Source: Chitinophaga caeni (lineage in GTDB: Bacteria; Bacteroidota; Bacteroidia; Chitinophagales; Chitinophagaceae). From it: a stretch of DNA of 64,000 nucleotides. The DNA lies in assembly GCF_002557795.1 (NCBI RefSeq), contig NZ_CP023777.1, positions 4,287,001 through 4,351,000 on the forward strand, given 5' to 3'. Made by a program: the position numbers and the translations under genes. Of this stretch, positions 55,662 to 64,000 are shown one piece after another. A model generated the notes under the pieces. The model worked only from the letters and a program-made list of their open reading frames with translations, was not told the origin of the DNA and did no database searches. Position 1 is the first letter of the stretch; every line of letters starts with the position of its first letter.

Positions 55662-56955
55662 GATCGGGCACGGGGAAAACCTTTACGGCGCCTTATCTTA
55701 TAACCAACTCAAGGTAGATAAGGAGAACGGACAGGTATTGTTTACCCATAAGATGATCGAAACGCCGGATGGGCAGTATTCCGTAGCACAGCTTAACCGC
55801 TCTTTTGAGCCTTACCTGGTCGCCAACCGAAAGACGGAAAAGCCGGTGCTGCATATCTCCCTGAACCCCGATCCGAAAGATAAGGTCAGCGACGAGCAGT
55901 TCATCGCTATTGCGCAACAGTACATGAAAACGATGGGCTACGGCGATCAGCCCTTTGTTGTCTTTAAGCATACCGATATAGAGCGGACCCATATCCATAT
56001 CGTTTCCGTATGCGTGGATGAGCAGGGCCGAAAAATTCCGGACAAGTTCGAGAAGCGCCGCTCGATGGCCGTTTGCCGGGAGCTGGAAAAGCGCTATCAC
56101 CTGACGCCGGCCACGGGGCAAAGCCGCAGCCGGGACGAGCGGCTATTTCAGCCTGTAGATTACAAGGCCGGTGATATTAAAAGCCAGATCGCTTCCGTGG
56201 TCCGACATCTGCCGGCGCATTACCGCTTCCGCAATTTCGGCGGCTATAACGCCTTGCTGTCGCAATACAATATTACCGCAGAAGAAGTAAAGGGTGAGCT
56301 GCAGGGACAGCCCAAAGCCGGGCTGATGTATTTTGCCCTGGATGAACAAGGCAGGAAGGCCGGCAATCCCTTCAAAGCCTCCCTGTTCGGCAAGGGCGCC
56401 GGCTACGAGGCGCTAGCGCAACATTACCGAAAATCTAAGGAAAGCCTGGAAGCCGACCCGGCACGGTCGCTGCTTAAAAATGCCGTAGCGGCAGCGATGC
56501 ACAGGACTACCGGCGAAGCCGCATTTAAAGAGCAGTTATTACAACAAGGGATCGGCACTGTTATAAGGCGTACTGGTGAAGGGCGGGTATATGGGATCAC
56601 GTTTATAGATTACAATTCCAAAACGGTCTGGAACGGTTCGCATTTGGGAAAGGAGTATGCCGCCGGGGTTTTTAATAATTGGTGGCAGCGTGGAGACAAG
56701 ACCGGAGTTTCTGATGAGGCCGCACAGAAGCCGCATGTAAAGCCTGTGTGGGAACAAGGTTCGCAGCCGGCACGGCCACCGGGCCTCTTTGATTTCCTGG
56801 AAAGCCATGAACCTGCTTTTTACGGTGATCCTTCCGGCATCCTAGAAGGCCTGGGCGGCATCTTGCCCCAGGTGCAGGGAGACGACTACGAAGAGCTGGC
56901 GTTCGAGCAGGAGATCAAAAAAAAGAAGAAATTCAAGCGAGGGCGCAGCCGGTAA
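55651..56955 (+). CDS. mobB: Relaxase MobB
   Basis: A 434-residue MOBP-like relaxase starting at the ATG at 55651. The histidine motif HTDIERTHIHIVSV lies near residues 107-120 and supplies the metal-binding His pair. The GHGENLYGALSYN segment near 6-18 holds the probable catalytic tyrosine region. It nicks oriT and pilots the strand into the recipient. The C-terminal 180 residues are unrelated to catalysis and end in a Lys-rich tail. Confidence 0.88.
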   Translation: MVAKIGHGENLYGALSYNQLKVDKENGQVLFTHKMIETPDGQYSVAQLNRSFEPYLVANRKTEKPVLHISLNPDPKDKVSDEQFIAIAQQYMKTMGYGDQPFVVFKHTDIERTHIHIVSVCVDEQGRKIPDKFEKRRSMAVCRELEKRYHLTPATGQSRSRDERLFQPVDYKAGDIKSQIASVVRHLPAHYRFRNFGGYNALLSQYNITAEEVKGELQGQPKAGLMYFALDEQGRKAGNPFKASLFGKGAGYEALAQHYRKSKESLEADPARSLLKNAVAAAMHRTTGEAAFKEQLLQQGIGTVIRRTGEGRVYGITFIDYNSKTVWNGSHLGKEYAAGVFNNWWQRGDKTGVSDEAAQKPHVKPVWEQGSQPARPPGLFDFLESHEPAFYGDPSGILEGLGGILPQVQGDDYEELAFEQEIKKKKKFKRGRSR

Positions 56956-56976
56956 ATGCGGCTGGTAGAACCGGCG

Positions 56977-57186
56977 TCATTCCTGCGCTGTATCGGCCGC
57001 CAGCTCTATACGCATGTCCGGTATATTGCTGCGCTTCAACCAGGAATGAAAGTTGTCGGGGCTGCCCGGCCTGAAATGGATCACCTCTTCATCATGTAAC
57101 AGGATCGTAAACAAATCGGAAGAGCGGAGGAATTTTGCCACATCAGCGGCGGCATAATCGAATCCGGGGTAGTTATGTAGTGGCAT
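56977..57186 (-). CDS. Small element protein, paralogue of the gene at 34914-35159
   Basis: A 69-residue protein (start MPLHNYPGFDYAAADVAKFL). Its central part matches the small plus-strand gene at 34.9 kb in length, hydrophobic pattern and tryptophan-containing helix. It is antisense to and just after the relaxase gene. Function unknown. Confidence 0.6.
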   Translation of the reverse strand: MPLHNYPGFDYAAADVAKFLRSSDLFTILLHDEEVIHFRPGSPDNFHSWLKRSNIPDMRIELAADTAQE

Positions 57187-57424
57187 CGTTTTTCGGATTG
57201 GCTTATCATAAAATTACCGATAGCGCCGCGAAGCTAAGGCATGCTGCTTTTATTTTCACGTTCCGCTAACGCTGCTATTATCTTCTGCCTGCCGCAAGCA
57301 GTGCATCTGCATGCATCTCCTTACTCATAGGGCCAACTAAAGCCACCCACCGCCAAAGAATACCTACTCCCTGTTACACGACGATACCGCCTGTAGATTG
57401 GCCGTTCACCAAATTTCGGTAGTC

Positions 57425-59419
57425 ATGCAGGGAGAAGACGATTTAAGAGCACTGGCTAAGATCATGGCCTTTATGCGGGCAGTAAGCATCCTTTTGGTAC
57501 TGATGCACCTGTACTGGTTCTGTTACGGTTTTTTCGTCGCCCAGGGCTGGACCCTGGATGTAGTGGAAAAAATATTGGGCAACTTCAACCGGACTGCAGG
57601 GCTGTTTTCCCATAGCATCTATACGAAAATGTTTGCGGTGGTGCTCCTGGCGCTGAGCTGCCTGGGCACCAAGGGAGTAAAAAGCGAAAAGATCACCTGG
57701 CCGAAGATCTGTACCGCCCTGGCTATCGGCCTTGTCCTGTTCTTTGGTAACACGCCGCTACTGAAGCTGTCCCCGGAGATCGGGGCCTTTACTTATATGG
57801 TGACAATGGGTTTGGGATATATCGCCCTGCTGATGGCTGGTGTCTGGATACGCCGCCTGTTGCGCACCAACCTGATGGACGATGTGTTCAACAGCGAGAA
57901 CGAGAGTTTCCAACAGGAGACCCGGCTGATGCAGAACGAATATTCCGTTAACCTGCCTTCCAGGTTTTACTATAAAGGAAAATGGAACAACGGCTGGATT
58001 AATGTGGTCAACCCCTTTCGGGCTGCCATTGTTTTGGGTACGCCAGGTTCCGGTAAGAGCTATGCCATTATCAATAACTATATCCGGCAGCATATCGAAA
58101 AGGGTTTCGCACTTTATATCTACGATTTCAAATTCGACGACCTTTCTACAATTGCCTACAACCACCTGCTCAAACATGCGGATAGGTACAAGGTAAAGCC
58201 GAAATTCTATGTGATCAATTTCGATGATCCGCGCCGGAGCCACCGCTGCAACCCGATCAACCCCGCCTTCATGACCGATATATCGGATGCCTATGAATCC
58301 GCCTATACGATCATGCTCAATCTTAACAGAAGCTGGATAACCAAGCAAGGGGATTTCTTCGTGGAATCACCAATTATCCTGCTGGCCGCTATCATCTGGT
58401 TCCTGAAGATCTTTCAGGGCGGCCGGTATTGCACGTTTCCTCATGCCATCGAACTGCTCAATAAAAAGTATGCGGACGTATTTACCATCCTGACCTCTTA
58501 CCCGGAGCTGGAAAATTATCTGTCTCCTTTTATGGATGCCTGGCAGGGCGGCGCCCAGGACCAGTTGCAGGGACAGATCGCTTCGGCCAAGATACCCTTG
58601 TCCCGTATGATCTCCCCGCAGCTTTATTGGGTAATGACCGGCGATGATTTTTCGCTTGACATAAACAATCCAAAAGAGCCAAAGATTTTATGTGTGGGTA
58701 ATAACCCCGACCGGCAGAATATCTATTCCGCCGCTTTAGGCTTGTATAATTCCCGGATCGTAAAGCTGATCAACAAAAAAGGGCAGTTAAAAAGTTCGGT
58801 GATCATTGACGAGCTGCCTACGATTTATTTCCGGGGGTTGGATAACCTAATCGCCACCGCCAGGAGTAACAAGGTAGCAGTTTGTTTGGGTTTCCAGGAC
58901 TTTTCACAGCTTACCCGCGATTACGGGGACAAAGAAAGCAGGGTAATACAAAACACTGTCGGCAACATCTTCAGCGGCCAGGTAGTCGGAGAAACTGCCG
59001 AAAACCTGTCCAAACGTTTCGGGAAGGTATTACAGAAGCGACAAAGCCTGACCATTAACCGTAACGATAAGTCCACCTCCATATCCACGCAGATGGACAC
59101 GTTAATCCCGGCATCGAAAATTTCTACGCTCACCCAGGGCATGTTTGTTGGCGCGGTCTCTGATAATTTCGACGAACGCATCGAGCAAAAGATCTTCCAT
59201 GCGGAGATCGTGGTGGACAATGACAAGGTAGCCGCCGAGACCAAAGCCTACCAGAAAATACCTCCTATTTTATCATTTAGTGACGAGCGGGGAGCCGACA
59301 ACATGAAAGAAGAGATAGAGGCAAATTATCGGCAGGTAAAACAGGACGTGGTAGCCATTATCCTAGGGGAAATGGAGAGGATCAAAAATGATCCTGATCT
59401 GCAGCATTTGATAAACTAA
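57425..59419 (+). CDS. mobC: Type IV coupling protein MobC (TraG/VirD4-like)
   Basis: A 664-residue inner-membrane ATPase, taking the ATG at 57425 (a longer frame opens 27 bp earlier from TTG). The N-terminus has four to five membrane segments (about 15-150). Walker A is VLGTPGSGKSYAIIN near residue 203, with DFKFDDLS near 235 and Walker B SSVIIDELPTIYFRG near 457. It links the relaxosome to the mating channel and, with mobA and mobB, completes the mobilisation module. Confidence 0.92.
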   Translation: MQGEDDLRALAKIMAFMRAVSILLVLMHLYWFCYGFFVAQGWTLDVVEKILGNFNRTAGLFSHSIYTKMFAVVLLALSCLGTKGVKSEKITWPKICTALAIGLVLFFGNTPLLKLSPEIGAFTYMVTMGLGYIALLMAGVWIRRLLRTNLMDDVFNSENESFQQETRLMQNEYSVNLPSRFYYKGKWNNGWINVVNPFRAAIVLGTPGSGKSYAIINNYIRQHIEKGFALYIYDFKFDDLSTIAYNHLLKHADRYKVKPKFYVINFDDPRRSHRCNPINPAFMTDISDAYESAYTIMLNLNRSWITKQGDFFVESPIILLAAIIWFLKIFQGGRYCTFPHAIELLNKKYADVFTILTSYPELENYLSPFMDAWQGGAQDQLQGQIASAKIPLSRMISPQLYWVMTGDDFSLDINNPKEPKILCVGNNPDRQNIYSAALGLYNSRIVKLINKKGQLKSSVIIDELPTIYFRGLDNLIATARSNKVAVCLGFQDFSQLTRDYGDKESRVIQNTVGNIFSGQVVGETAENLSKRFGKVLQKRQSLTINRNDKSTSISTQMDTLIPASKISTLTQGMFVGAVSDNFDERIEQKIFHAEIVVDNDKVAAETKAYQKIPPILSFSDERGADNMKEEIEANYRQVKQDVVAIILGEMERIKNDPDLQHLIN

Positions 59420-59466
59420 AAGTGAATTGAAATTGGGCCTTGCTCCGCATTACTGCAAATACTTTG

Positions 59467-60405
59467 TTACCTGCTGTACTTTTTAGTCAGGTCTTTCTCC
59501 AAATTATTAAAAACGTAGTCGTGCTCCTGTTTAATCCCTAATCTTTCCATTGGTTCCCAATAAAACCTCGGTGTCAACACTGAAGTATAGGTCGTTACTC
59601 TTGTAAGTTTACAACTATTATTTCCGGTTGGTTCAAAATAGTAGATTGCTTCCTTAAACCCTAACCATTTTCTTCCGATTAAGTTGTAGTCGATAACATC
59701 CATTTTTAAAACTTTGCCTCGTTCTAATTGTGTAACTCTTTCGGTGATTGTCCCACCACCAAAGTCAGCATTACTTAGTCGTCCGCCTTTAAAATAGCAA
59801 GTTCTCAATGCCCCAACTTCTTCTTTTTCCAAAATACATTTGGTCGGAATAGGCAAGTCAAGTTTTAGTAAAAATGGCATTTCTGCGTCAAGTGTGTCAA
59901 CGGATTTTATTGCATCATAAACTTCGTCCGGTGTATAGTTGAATATCTTTTCTGTACGAACATCAATTATTGTCTCCTTTTCCTTTTTAATAAAGTGCTC
60001 CGTTGGTGCAGCAACTAAAAAGGGAATTAAAGGTAACAACAAAGCAGAAAGTCTATTAGTTTCTTTGATAAGTCTATACCGTTTTACAAGCCTTGCAATA
60101 ACATACCCCAAAAAGATAAATGGAACAACTAAACCAATTGCCATCACAATACAGATCACCCCTGAAAGTCCTGGAATGTAAATCGCAATGAGTAATAGAA
60201 TTGTCGTAATAATTGCTCCCAATAGGGCGTATTTTCTAACTTTCATCGTCCCTATTGCAACACCCAAAACTACAGGTAGAAGCCCAAATAAAACCCAACT
60301 GTAATCTACCAGTCCAAAAAATAAAAAGGCAATTCCTGTTCCGACAAAAATTATTGTCAGTATTATGGAGAGTTGAAAACTTTTATCTTTAAGTATTGCG
60401 TTCAT
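59467..60405 (-). CDS. Membrane protein with SRPBCC-like C-terminal domain
   Basis: A 312-residue protein with four membrane helices in residues about 10-135. The C-terminal half (about 148-312) has the pattern of an SRPBCC/START-type lipid-binding fold: IFNYTPDEVYDAIKSV, GGGTITERVTQLERG and IYYFEPTG. It lies on the minus strand in a low-GC cargo region after the coupling protein gene. No enzymatic motif is visible; role unknown. Confidence 0.65.
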   Translation of the reverse strand: MNAILKDKSFQLSIILTIIFVGTGIAFLFFGLVDYSWVLFGLLPVVLGVAIGTMKVRKYALLGAIITTILLLIAIYIPGLSGVICIVMAIGLVVPFIFLGYVIARLVKRYRLIKETNRLSALLLPLIPFLVAAPTEHFIKKEKETIIDVRTEKIFNYTPDEVYDAIKSVDTLDAEMPFLLKLDLPIPTKCILEKEEVGALRTCYFKGGRLSNADFGGGTITERVTQLERGKVLKMDVIDYNLIGRKWLGFKEAIYYFEPTGNNSCKLTRVTTYTSVLTPRFYWEPMERLGIKQEHDYVFNNLEKDLTKKYSR

Positions 60406-60573
60406 AGTTTATGGTATCGCTGTAATGGTAGGTAACGTGAAGCATTGGATATGTGGTAGTATTCTGTGTTCCGACTGCCCGGCGCCGCAGCTAATTATAG
60501 ATATAAAAGGTCATTGTTATTCCGTCAGCCAGCCTTGCGACAGACGTTTTATTGTAAGCACCCCCTTTTTTGT

Positions 60574-62277
60574 CTAATTTGTCGTCTCGTTATTGAAGAG
60601 AGTTGCCTTGATTTCTGTCCAAAAAAGTTTTGGTGTGTCATACTTCATTTTTGATGTTTTCACATGAATGTACTTATGAAAAGAAAGCGATTTGTCAATA
60701 GGATTTGTTCCTTTAGACAAAAATGCTTGATAGTCGTTTAGGACGTGATTTATCGTCAATTTTCTTTCAATAAAAAGGTCTTGAAATTTGATCAAAGAAT
60801 CTAAATCAATCATTGTTAATTTTCGAATGTTTAATTTAAAATCTTCGAGGTTCTTACCCTTTAAGATAGAGCCAAACTTTGGTGCTACTATTGAATAGAT
60901 AACTGGTAGATTAAAAGTGAAATCTGTTGTTACTAAAATTGGATAAATTATGTATTTGGGGATGTCTTTCCCTAAAATGGTTTCATATCTACCTTTAGTA
61001 ATATCCTCAACAAAATTCACGAGTTGTGTTACTCCTTTTGGTCGCCCACCTTCATTCTTTACAAGTTTTTTATCAAGTTCAGCTATAATTTTATCAATGT
61101 CAAAAGTGTATTTAACTGGTCCACTAAAAATTGCATTTTTAAACTCAAAAACATAAATTTTTGAATTATCAACAATTAGATAGTCAGGTGTGCCAACGCC
61201 AAATTTATTTTTGAGTTCATCTCCTGTAAAATGTTTGTAATCCTTTTGGCGAAATACATATTGCATTACCTTAAAGAATAAACCCGGCTCGATAAATTCA
61301 TCTCCAAATATTCCGAAAAATTGAGGCTTGGTTGTAATGGCTTTTTCATTGTATGTCAAACCAGACTTAATTAAAATGTCGGCAAAATCAAAAATAATGC
61401 TCTGATAAATTTTATCAATTAGAAAGTTGATACTTAAAAATAGCAACTCTGTATCTGAATTTTTGTAGAGTGGCGTTTCTCTTAAAGTAAGAAAATCCAG
61501 AACAGGATTAAAATTATCGGTGTTCACACAAAATGTTTCCAATGAAGCGAAAACATCTTTGTTTTCTTTGCTAAATTCAAGCACTGTTTTCAAGCTATCC
61601 TTTTGCAAAAGAGTTACATAGGCGCTCACTAAGTTAAACAGATAGTCGTTCCAATTTTTCAATCCTCGTGCAGCAAGAAAAGCTTTGAGATAACCTTTAA
61701 ATAATTCATTGCTTTCACAAAACTTAAAAAAATAAACAGCTTTCAAAAATTGCATACGAAAGTCCTTAAACTCAAAGATTTCAGAATAGGGAAGTAGCAT
61801 TACTAATCCCATATATGCTACCGAAATATCTCTGTACTTAATCGCTCCAGCTTCTTGCTCCTTAGTCCACTTTGCCGAATAGTATAGGTATGCTTTAAAT
61901 AAATTTTCTTCTTGCTCAGGGCTTAAATCTTCTATTTCTGGCAATTCATTTTTGTTTTCTAAAAGACTTTCAATTAAGTAGAGAGAAGTTACATTATTGA
62001 TGAAATTAAAATTTGATTGTTGTTTTGCATTGAATTTATCGATTACACTTTTAATTTTTTGGATTGTTTGTTTATCAAATCTTCTACACCAATCACTAAT
62101 TGCTGTTAATTGAAATTTCGGATTTTTTTCTTGAGTATGAATTTGTCCTGTATAATGACAAACCAAGGTTAAAGCCATTTTAGTCGGAATGTCTTTAAGA
62201 AGGTCTTTTACATCAACTGTTGCATAGTCAGAATAAATGTCGTCATAAGCAATATTAACAGAGTACTCAATTGGCAT
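60574..62277 (-). CDS. Large AT-rich protein with PD-(D/E)XK nuclease-like region
   Basis: A 567-residue cytoplasmic protein. Residues about 370-390 read GTPDYLIVDNSKIYVFEFKNA, which fits the PD-(D/E)XK nuclease core with Asp in TPDYLI and Glu-Phe-Lys. The rest is helical with no motif I recognise. This architecture of a long helical region plus one nuclease core is common in defence islands. It could be an anti-phage nuclease or a restriction-like effector. Composition is very AT-rich and Lys-rich, unlike the tra genes, so it was probably acquired separately. Confidence 0.65.
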   Translation of the reverse strand: MPIEYSVNIAYDDIYSDYATVDVKDLLKDIPTKMALTLVCHYTGQIHTQEKNPKFQLTAISDWCRRFDKQTIQKIKSVIDKFNAKQQSNFNFINNVTSLYLIESLLENKNELPEIEDLSPEQEENLFKAYLYYSAKWTKEQEAGAIKYRDISVAYMGLVMLLPYSEIFEFKDFRMQFLKAVYFFKFCESNELFKGYLKAFLAARGLKNWNDYLFNLVSAYVTLLQKDSLKTVLEFSKENKDVFASLETFCVNTDNFNPVLDFLTLRETPLYKNSDTELLFLSINFLIDKIYQSIIFDFADILIKSGLTYNEKAITTKPQFFGIFGDEFIEPGLFFKVMQYVFRQKDYKHFTGDELKNKFGVGTPDYLIVDNSKIYVFEFKNAIFSGPVKYTFDIDKIIAELDKKLVKNEGGRPKGVTQLVNFVEDITKGRYETILGKDIPKYIIYPILVTTDFTFNLPVIYSIVAPKFGSILKGKNLEDFKLNIRKLTMIDLDSLIKFQDLFIERKLTINHVLNDYQAFLSKGTNPIDKSLSFHKYIHVKTSKMKYDTPKLFWTEIKATLFNNETTN

Positions 62278-62414
62278 AATTTGTAATTAATTGTAAGCGT
62301 GAATTTGTCAAGGCTCGAATTACTTGAGTGCTTGCGTTAGGGCTGGGAACAACGTTTTGCAGCTTTCCGAAGGCGGTGTCTTCGGAGTACCATCTGTCAA
62401 GCTACGATCAATGT

Positions 62415-62975
62415 TTATTCGGAGCCGAAAAGTTTCTGCCACCACGAACACCCCGCTTTTGACAAGGTGCTGTTAGTGGCTGGGCTTTCTTCTCGGTTCG
62501 CGTTATATTCAAGTCTCTGTCTAATGAAGTCGTTTAATAACTTCTGTTCTTCAGGGTCAGTCGACTTTGATTTTAGTTCGTCAAAATAGTTCAACAGTTC
62601 CTTTGCTTTTTGTTTTGAAATTGTCAGTCTGCCCGAACTAATTCCCGTGTCCATTGAGTGTGAAGCACCTCGAATATAGTCAAGCAAATATTTTGACCCA
62701 CCACGCTTTAAAAGTTCGTCTGCGAATAAGTGAAAACTGTTGTAAACACCAAATGTCAATGGAGAAGTTTTACCAGTCTCACAGTAAAGGTCACGAATGA
62801 GGTCTAGACTTACCGTGTCAATCTGAGGAACTACAAACTCACAAACTTGCATACGAAAGTCATAATTGTCGTCCATAAATTCTTGTCCGTACTTGCCGTT
62901 CCACATGAGTTTAATACGGTTAAAGTCGGCCATTGTGTAATCGTCAATATATGTCTGCAATTCTTGATTTGTCAT
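62415..62975 (-). CDS. Hypothetical protein in the cargo block
   Basis: A 186-residue protein, helical and acidic (MTNQELQTYIDDYTMADF). No recognised domain. A C-terminal segment with several Ser/Thr residues is followed by CSWWQKLFGSE. It precedes the nuclease-like gene on the same strand with a 137-bp gap, so it may or may not belong to the same unit. Confidence 0.6.
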   Translation of the reverse strand: MTNQELQTYIDDYTMADFNRIKLMWNGKYGQEFMDDNYDFRMQVCEFVVPQIDTVSLDLIRDLYCETGKTSPLTFGVYNSFHLFADELLKRGGSKYLLDYIRGASHSMDTGISSGRLTISKQKAKELLNYFDELKSKSTDPEEQKLLNDFIRQRLEYNANREESPATNSTLSKAGCSWWQKLFGSE

Positions 62976-63226
62976 TTTGTTACGGTGTTCTCATTGCCCT
63001 GACACTAACCCGTAAATATACGTAAGTCCTATTTTTTACACAAAAAAATAATCGTGCATATAAGATATTAATCAACAGATCGTTACCTAAGCATAGCAAT
63101 TACCACTTCGGCTACTCAATTTTGGCAGATAGTATTCTATAATATAAAATACGCATCGCCATGATCATAATGACTTACATTTCTCACACGGAGAAGGTAT
63201 TAACGATAACTTTGATCGGCAACTAA
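62976..63226. other. Intergenic region between cargo block and element backbone
   Basis: About 250 bp of AT-rich DNA with no ORF or RNA. It marks the switch from low-GC cargo to higher-GC backbone (the large helicase/methylase-like gene), and so may hold a cargo junction. Confidence 0.4.
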
Positions 63227-64000
63227 TCACATAGCTTTCAGGCCCGTCGAAGTTTTTTTCTCGACATCATCGACAATGGTTTCCTGCTCCGTCGGCTTTG
63301 GTTGCTCTTCCGATGCGAGCGACAACTGCATTTTCCGGTCCAGAGCCGCCAGTTCGGTCCTCAAATCGGTGAGTACTTTTTCCTTCGGCCATACACCGTT
63401 CAAAACTTCCAGCAGGACAGGGATGTCCTTTTTCGTAGTGGCAATTCGGTTTTGCTCATACTCAATCAGCTTCGGGAGCTTTTCCAACGCATTGAGAAAA
63501 TTCTCACTCGCCAGTTTCGGATTGGCAGCCATCTGCCCGTTATTGAAGCTGTATTTGATCCCGCCCTCACCCTGAACAAAGAAGCGATTCTCTTTAACGT
63601 CCGCACCTTCCTTCAGGGAGATTTCCGTTTTTACCAGTAGGGTAAACCCATATAAGCTGCCGATCTCCTCATATTTACCACCGGTACGCGCCTTTTTGGA
63701 CAGCTCATTCAATTTAGCGCCGATCTGCTTCACATCCGCGCCCGGCGGCAAACTGGCAAGTTCTACCGGGTTCAACACGGTACCATCGTTTGCTTTCTGC
63801 AAGCGCTTTTGAAGGTTACTATAGTCCAGTTCCATACGCTCCAGGCGTGAAGAAGCCGCTTCCACCGTGGCCGTCGCATCCTCCAGCTTGTTGCGGGCGC
63901 TGTATTTGGCCCGGTTAAATGCCTGCCGTTCACTTTCCAGCGCGGCAACCTGCTTTTCGAGCTTGGCTATTTCCAACAGGGCGGTATTACCGGAGAGGAT
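63227..64000 (-). CDS. C-terminus of a very large element protein (helicase/methylase type), partial
   Basis: The frame is open to the window edge, and the apparent start at 63976 (TTG) is internal. The visible 258 residues begin ILSGNTALLEIAKLEKQ, then a long coiled coil with ESERQAFNRAKYSARNKLEDA, and end in a Thr/Glu-rich tail. This pattern matches the C-terminal end of the ~1800-residue SNF2-helicase/N-6 methylase-like proteins carried by PRTRC and CTn elements. Only the end is visible, so the call rests on the pattern. The gene continues beyond 64000. Confidence 0.65.
   Translation of the reverse strand: MLSGNTALLEIAKLEKQVAALESERQAFNRAKYSARNKLEDATATVEAASSRLERMELDYSNLQKRLQKANDGTVLNPVELASLPPGADVKQIGAKLNELSKKARTGGKYEEIGSLYGFTLLVKTEISLKEGADVKENRFFVQGEGGIKYSFNNGQMAANPKLASENFLNALEKLPKLIEYEQNRIATTKKDIPVLLEVLNGVWPKEKVLTDLRTELAALDRKMQLSLASEEQPKPTEQETIVDDVEKKTSTGLKAM

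Overview
The window looks like a chromosome of a Bacteroidota bacterium, most likely a Chitinophagaceae (Chitinophaga-like) soil or glycan-degrading species. The evidence is the set of secreted GH30 and PL8 glycan enzymes, the Bacteroidetes-type conjugation genes traA-traQ, and PRTRC genes. I cannot name the species from sequence alone.

Region 1 (1-26.8 kb) is chromosomal. It holds a GH30 hydrolase, an intact IS982-like element with a 9-bp target duplication, and a polysaccharide lyase (PL8) fused to a KdgF-like cupin. A large molybdenum-cofactor/formate-dehydrogenase locus follows: moaA-moeA-moaC-mobA on the plus strand, converging on tauE-moaD-moaE-fdhD-hypothetical-fdhF-bestrophin on the minus strand. 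After that come an AAA ATPase, a serine hydrolase, a VOC protein, an AraC regulator with a DoxX-like protein and an SDR, an FtsX/MacB-type permease and a decayed IS1182-like transposase.

Region 2 (about 26.8 kb to the window end) is an integrative conjugative element. Its left edge is marked by a displaced 22-bp tRNA 3' fragment followed by that tRNA's terminator (minus strand). This implies that the restored tRNA and the integrase lie beyond the right end of the window. The element carries ssb, a DUF932 gene, PRTRC genes (E, C, an F-like protein, B, ThiF), a minus-strand transfer operon (traA, two DUF3408 genes, traD, traE, traF, traG, traI, traJ, traK, traL, traM, traN, traO, traQ), a mobilisation module (candidate oriT, mobA, relaxase mobB, coupling protein mobC) and the C-terminus of a very large protein running off the edge. 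traG is split by a group II intron (42148-44636) that encodes its own maturase; removing it restores an 835-aa VirB4-type ATPase in frame.

The most striking cargo is an AT-rich two-gene operon (47640-52326) inserted between traE and traD, in the opposite orientation to the transfer operon. It encodes a single-chain SIR2-APAZ-like-Argonaute protein with a nuclease-dead PIWI domain, followed 49 bp later by a caspase-like protease with an intact His/Cys dyad. I interpret this as a candidate Argonaute-guided abortive-infection or anti-plasmid system with two potential killing effectors, an NADase and a protease. A second AT-rich cargo block (59.4-63 kb) carries a PD-(D/E)XK-like protein and two unknowns.
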